Assembly: GCA_036520315.1 (NCBI GenBank)
Contig: DATDJZ010000104.1
Location: forward strand, 1-24,611
Source: DASUPK01 sp036520315
GTDB lineage: Bacteria; Actinomycetota; Thermoleophilia; Solirubrobacterales; 70-9
Direction: 5' to 3'
DNA length: 24,611 bases
In this document: positions 21,798-24,611 of the stretch, in pieces
Layout of the letters: each line of letters starts with the position of its first letter
Numbering within the stretch: the stretch's first letter is position 1
Position numbers and translations under genes: made by a program
Notes under the pieces: model-generated
What the model saw: only the letters and a program-made list of their open reading frames with translations
What the model was told of the DNA's origin: nothing
Database searches by the model: none

Positions 21798-22502
21798 ATG
21801 AGCGCAATGGATGAAAGGTGGCGAAGCTCAGTGGCTTCCGTGCGCCTCGAGCCGGGAAGACATCGCTCCCCTGACGATGGCGTCTGCGTGGTGGAGCTCG
21901 CTTCCGTCATCGGGGGCGAGCGGTTCACCGACCGCCCGCGTTGCGTCGATCCGGTCATCGGTGCCTTTCTGCGTGGCTGGAATGACGGAGTGGGCTACGC
22001 CGATCGCCAGCGTCTCGCGCCATACGCTTCCCTCGTCGTGGATACCGGGGGACACCGGCGGATCAGCAGGCTCCGGCGGGACATCTGCCTGAGTTACGCG
22101 GGCGCGAAGCTCGATAGAGGCCCACTACGCCGCGTTGCCGCGCGGCTTCGGATGCGGACCCGAATCGCCTGGGTCGTCGGCATGTTCCCGGCAATCTGGC
22201 TGAAGGAGGGTGCGGGTGCCTACGCGGCCCGGGCCTGCTTCGCTCGGGGCGGAAGCGAGGAGGCCTTCGCCCTCCTCGATCGGCTGCTGGCGGTCGGCTC
22301 GTCGCACTCGCCGGCGACGTCGAACGGGAACGGCGACGGCAACGGCAACGGCCATCGCCGGGCTGACCTGGCGATCCGAGCGACGATCGACGCCCGTGAG
22401 CGCGCTAAAAGCCGCGCCGCTCGCGAATCCGATTCCGTGCCCGCCGCAGCTGGGGATCGCCCCCGCGATCAGCGAGCTGGGCGGCCACGCGCAGATTCCT
22501 GA
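21798..22502 (+). CDS. Conserved-looking hypothetical protein
   Basis: I do not assign a function. The 234-aa product starts MSAMDERWRSS and has a compact core (about residues 25-125) with VCVVELASVIGGERFTDRP, a Cys-Val-Asp-Pro-Val-Ile-Gly motif followed by AFLRGWNDGVGYADRQ, and RRDICLSYAG. The middle ends with WLKEGAGAYAARACF. A low-complexity Asn-Gly-Asp repeat (about 175-186) leads to a charged, poorly structured tail. That tail (22405-22502) overlaps the minus-strand 83-aa ORF, so one of the two ends may be misread. A TATCCT box at 21774 could be its -10. No membrane helix was seen. Confidence 0.6.
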   Translation: MSAMDERWRSSVASVRLEPGRHRSPDDGVCVVELASVIGGERFTDRPRCVDPVIGAFLRGWNDGVGYADRQRLAPYASLVVDTGGHRRISRLRRDICLSYAGAKLDRGPLRRVAARLRMRTRIAWVVGMFPAIWLKEGAGAYAARACFARGGSEEAFALLDRLLAVGSSHSPATSNGNGDGNGNGHRRADLAIRATIDARERAKSRAARESDSVPAAAGDRPRDQRAGRPRADS

Positions 22503-22656
22503 GCGTGAAGGTCGCGGCCAGGGCCCCGACCACCACGGTGACGGCCGCGACCTGCCCCGGTGGGATGGTCGCGAGCACGACGAAGAAGCCGTAGAGCACC
22601 ACGGTGCCGATCGCGACGATCCAGAAGGACAAGCGCAGGCGACCGATCACTCCCAT
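22405..22656 (-). CDS. Small two-helix membrane protein
   Basis: Its function is unknown. The 83-aa product has two hydrophobic helices at about residues 10-29 (SFWIVAIGTVVLYGFFVVLA) and 34-52 (GQVAAVTVVVGALAATFTL), and a basic C-terminal tail (RRARNRIRERRGF). It overlaps the last 98 bp of the convergent hypothetical gene on the other strand, in a region where that protein is low complexity. The hydrophobic layout makes this ORF the more protein-like of the two in the overlap. It has no visible Shine-Dalgarno sequence. It is the downstream neighbour of the third sulfatase (46 nt gap, same strand), so a shared transcript is possible. Confidence 0.6.
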   Translation of the reverse strand: MGVIGRLRLSFWIVAIGTVVLYGFFVVLATIPPGQVAAVTVVVGALAATFTLRNLRVAAQLADRGGDPQLRRARNRIRERRGF

Positions 22657-22701
22657 GAGACCGGGGTCCAGCGTACCGGAGGCCGTTGACCGTGGAGGCG
22701 C

Positions 22702-24015
22702 CTAGAGCGTGCTGCCGGTGTGGAGCGGGTCGTTCGGCGAAGCCTGCGACGGGTCGTTGACCACGGCCCCTGGCGGCACCGGGACCGGGCCCTCGAGCAG
22801 CGGGTCGCCGGTCTCCTCCATCCAGGCCGTGAGCCGCTCCCGCAGCTCCTCGAGAACCTTCGCTGAGGACGGATCCTCTGCCAGGTTCCGCATCTCGTTC
22901 GGATCGAGCGTCAAGTCGTAGAGCTGCTCGGGGCCGATGACCTGATCGCCCCAGCCGGCCTCCACCAGCGTCTCCTTGCTGGCGCTGTCGTCACAGTTGG
23001 CGAGCACGGGATGCTGGTTGTCGTCGAAGCGGCGGATGTACTTCCAGCGGTCGGTGCGCACTGCGCGGGTGGGCTCGTAGGCCGCGTGGAAGGTGACCTC
23101 GGTGAAGATCTCGTCGTGGATCTGGCTGACCTCGTCGTGAACGAGCGGCAGGAGTGAGTTGCCCTGCAGGAAGCCCGGCTTCTCGGCGCCGGCGATCTCG
23201 CAGAGGGTCGGGTAGATGTCGAGGTGGCTCACCATCGCGTCGTAGACCTTGCCGCCTGTGAAGCCGCCCGGACCGCGCATCAGGAGCATCACGCCGGTGC
23301 CCCGGTCACAGAGCGTTGCTTTCGCCCCGGGGAAGGCCAGGCCGTGGTCGGTCGTGCAGATGATCAGCGTGCGCTCGGTGAGCCCGAAGTCGTGCAGCCC
23401 GTTCAGGACCGCCCCGATCCCCTGGTCGAGCGAGCGGGCGCTGGCCTTGAAGGCCGCCATGTCCCTGCGGGTAGCGGGGGTGTCGGGCAGGTTCGCGGGC
23501 GGGAGCGAGTAGAGCGAGTCGCGCACCGAGGTCGGCGCGCGGAACTGCCGGTGGGTCTCGAAGAACCCGACCGAGAGGAAGAACGGCTCCGAGGCCGTCT
23601 GCAGCGCCTCGACCGTGATCGGTGCCACGTCGGCAGCGTGGTGGCTGTCGACCTCGATCACCTCGTCGTACCCGATCACAGCGGGGTCCTCGGAGATGTG
23701 CTGCTCGCCGATCAGCACCGAGCGGTAGCCGACCGCGCGCAGCGGGTGGATGAGGTGCTCGCCGTAATCGTTCAGGGACCAGCCCCGGTGCGCGAGGCCG
23801 AGCATGCCGTTGTTGTGGCAGTACTGGCCGGTGAGCAGCGAGGCGCGGCTGCCGGAGCAGGTCGGAGCGGCGCAGAACGCCTTCCGGAAGAGGACGCCCT
23901 GGTCTGCGAGCAGCTGGATGTTGGGCGTCGGCACCTGGTAGCCATACGGCTGCACGTACCGCCCCGTGTCGTGCGAATGGATGTAGAGGATGTTGGGGGG
24001 AGCCGCTTCCGGCAT
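22702..24015 (-). CDS. Sulfatase-family protein with a Cys-Ser-Gly-Ser-Arg active site
   Basis: This is an alkaline-phosphatase-superfamily sulfatase of 437 aa. It begins NILYIHSHDTGRYVQPYGY, where Asp16 sits at a metal-ligand position normally occupied by a second Asp of an Asp-Asp pair. The active-site segment AAPTCSGSRASLLTGQYCHN carries Cys53-Ser-Gly-Ser-Arg57, with Gly in place of the Pro of the Cys-x-Pro-x-Arg formylglycine motif. Later blocks are IICTTDHGLAFPGAK, HLDIYPTLCEIAG and ELYDLTLDPNEMRNL-like end. There is no signal peptide, so it looks cytosolic. ATG 24015 is supported by AAGG 7 nt upstream. It is divergent from the VOC gene and lies apart from the first two sulfatases. The substrate is unknown. 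Confidence 0.88.
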   Translation of the reverse strand: MPEAAPPNILYIHSHDTGRYVQPYGYQVPTPNIQLLADQGVLFRKAFCAAPTCSGSRASLLTGQYCHNNGMLGLAHRGWSLNDYGEHLIHPLRAVGYRSVLIGEQHISEDPAVIGYDEVIEVDSHHAADVAPITVEALQTASEPFFLSVGFFETHRQFRAPTSVRDSLYSLPPANLPDTPATRRDMAAFKASARSLDQGIGAVLNGLHDFGLTERTLIICTTDHGLAFPGAKATLCDRGTGVMLLMRGPGGFTGGKVYDAMVSHLDIYPTLCEIAGAEKPGFLQGNSLLPLVHDEVSQIHDEIFTEVTFHAAYEPTRAVRTDRWKYIRRFDDNQHPVLANCDDSASKETLVEAGWGDQVIGPEQLYDLTLDPNEMRNLAEDPSSAKVLEELRERLTAWMEETGDPLLEGPVPVPPGAVVNDPSQASPNDPLHTGSTL

Positions 24016-24045
24016 TTCTGTACCTTACTGGTCTAGAAACTCAAG

Positions 24046-24051
24046 TACGAT
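24046..24051 (+). promoter_or_regulatory. -10 box of the VOC gene
   Basis: TACGAT ends 6 nt before ATG 24058. No good -35 was found at the right distance. The 42-bp divergent region also holds the sulfatase ribosome-binding sequence. Confidence 0.35.
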
Positions 24052-24057
24052 GGAACG

Positions 24058-24611
24058 ATGCGACTCGACGGTATAGACCACATCACCGGCATCACGGCCG
24101 ACGGGCAGCGCTGCCTGGACTTCTACGCCGGCATCCTGGGCCTCTCCTTCGTCGGACGCGACGAGGATTTCGAGGCCCCCGATTCGCACCTGATCAGGCT
24201 GGGACATCGGCCGGATCGTCCGGGCGGAATCCTCACCTTCATCGAGGCGCCCGGCATCGCCCGGGGGCGTGCCGGCAACGGCGAGGCGCACCTCCTCCGC
24301 TGGACGGTCGGCTTCCTGGCGGCGCTCGACTACTGGGCCGAGAGGTTCTGGGACGCCGGGATCGAGGCCGAGCTCCTCGAGGGCCGCCGCGGCCGCAGGC
24401 TGCGGTTCACCGATCCGGAGGGGCTCCGGCACGAGCTCGCCGTCGAGCGTGCGGCGGAGACGACCGGGCTCGCACTGGGCTCGAGCGCGATCCCACACCA
24501 GCACGCGATTCTCCGGCTCGCCGGGGTGAGGGCCTACGGACGGGCGAGCGTGCCGAGCGCCGACATCCTGGCCGGCAGGCTCGGCTTCAGGGTGACCGGC
24601 GCCGACAGCTA
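24058..24611 (+). CDS. VOC-family (glyoxalase/ring-cleavage dioxygenase-like) protein, 3' truncated
   Basis: The gene runs off the right edge; 184 residues are visible without a stop. It opens MRLDGIDHITGITADGQRCL, with His8 as the expected metal ligand, and continues DFYAGILGLSFVGRDEDFE and ILTFIEAPG, ending the first module with RFTDPEGLRHELAVE, where Glu is the likely ligand. A second module begins at about residue 148 (HAILRLAGVRAYGRAS). The two-module layout matches the MhqO/LinE-like group of ring-cleaving or glyoxalase-type enzymes. The true function cannot be assigned without the missing half. It is divergent from the third sulfatase. Confidence 0.85.
   Translation, partial: MRLDGIDHITGITADGQRCLDFYAGILGLSFVGRDEDFEAPDSHLIRLGHRPDRPGGILTFIEAPGIARGRAGNGEAHLLRWTVGFLAALDYWAERFWDAGIEAELLEGRRGRRLRFTDPEGLRHELAVERAAETTGLALGSSAIPHQHAILRLAGVRAYGRASVPSADILAGRLGFRVTGADS

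Noticed and set aside
22320..22355. Short tandem repeat encoding Asn-Gly-Asp-Gly units
   Set aside because: It is a low-complexity stretch inside a coding frame, too short and irregular for a CRISPR or a regulatory repeat.
1..24611. Search for tRNA, rRNA, CRISPR, transposase, integrase or phage signals
   Set aside because: No cloverleaf, rRNA segment, regular spacer-repeat array, or DDE or recombinase motif was seen by reading. A tRNAscan, Rfam or ISfinder search was not possible here.

Overview
The window is high-GC, densely packed bacterial chromosome. The rpsD-rpoA-rplQ order, the single-copy RpoA with an acidic linker before its C-terminal domain, the TANNNT-type -10 boxes close to start codons, and the overall protein character suggest an actinobacterium, possibly of the Thermoleophilia/Solirubrobacterales kind. 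The taxonomic call is inference. No tRNA, rRNA, CRISPR array, insertion sequence or phage gene was seen.

Left part (1-6989): the end of rpsD, then rpoA and rplQ. Next comes a block placed between rplQ and truA, genes that are commonly neighbours: a TetR regulator (minus), a divergent exported sulfatase, a second sulfatase broken by a one-base frameshift in a run of four C, and two small related membrane proteins (minus). A perfect TTGACA-17 bp-TAGCAT promoter, with a short palindrome in its spacer, lies between tetR and the first sulfatase.

Middle (7013-14357): a ZIP metal transporter behind a perfect 7-2-7 inverted repeat resembling a DtxR/MntR operator, then surE overlapping ligA (GTGA), a convergent D-Ala-D-Ala carboxypeptidase of the PBP4 type, a patatin-like phospholipase, and a short-chain dehydrogenase. 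A 29-base hairpin element starts at the last base of the stop codon of both the ZIP gene and the 92-aa membrane protein, with one mismatch between copies. It looks like a reused terminator.

Right part (14459-24611): a large secreted protein with an alpha/beta-hydrolase Gly-Asn-Ser-Gln-Gly motif; then a minus-strand run of Nif3-like protein, a 58-aa helix-turn-helix protein, an acyl-CoA synthetase and a glycerate kinase with no ordinary start codon; then a membrane-anchored DsbA-like protein, two small proteins overlapping tail to tail, a third sulfatase with an unusual Cys-Ser-Gly-Ser-Arg active site, and a truncated VOC dioxygenase-like gene.

The most interesting signals are regulatory. A near-identical inverted repeat, ACTGGCTG-N2-CAGCC, sits just upstream of the -10 of both the acyl-CoA synthetase and the patatin gene, suggesting one lipid regulator for both. 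Seven genes have a TANNNT box 6-10 nt before the start codon, as expected for leaderless transcripts. I see no complete new defence or mobile system.
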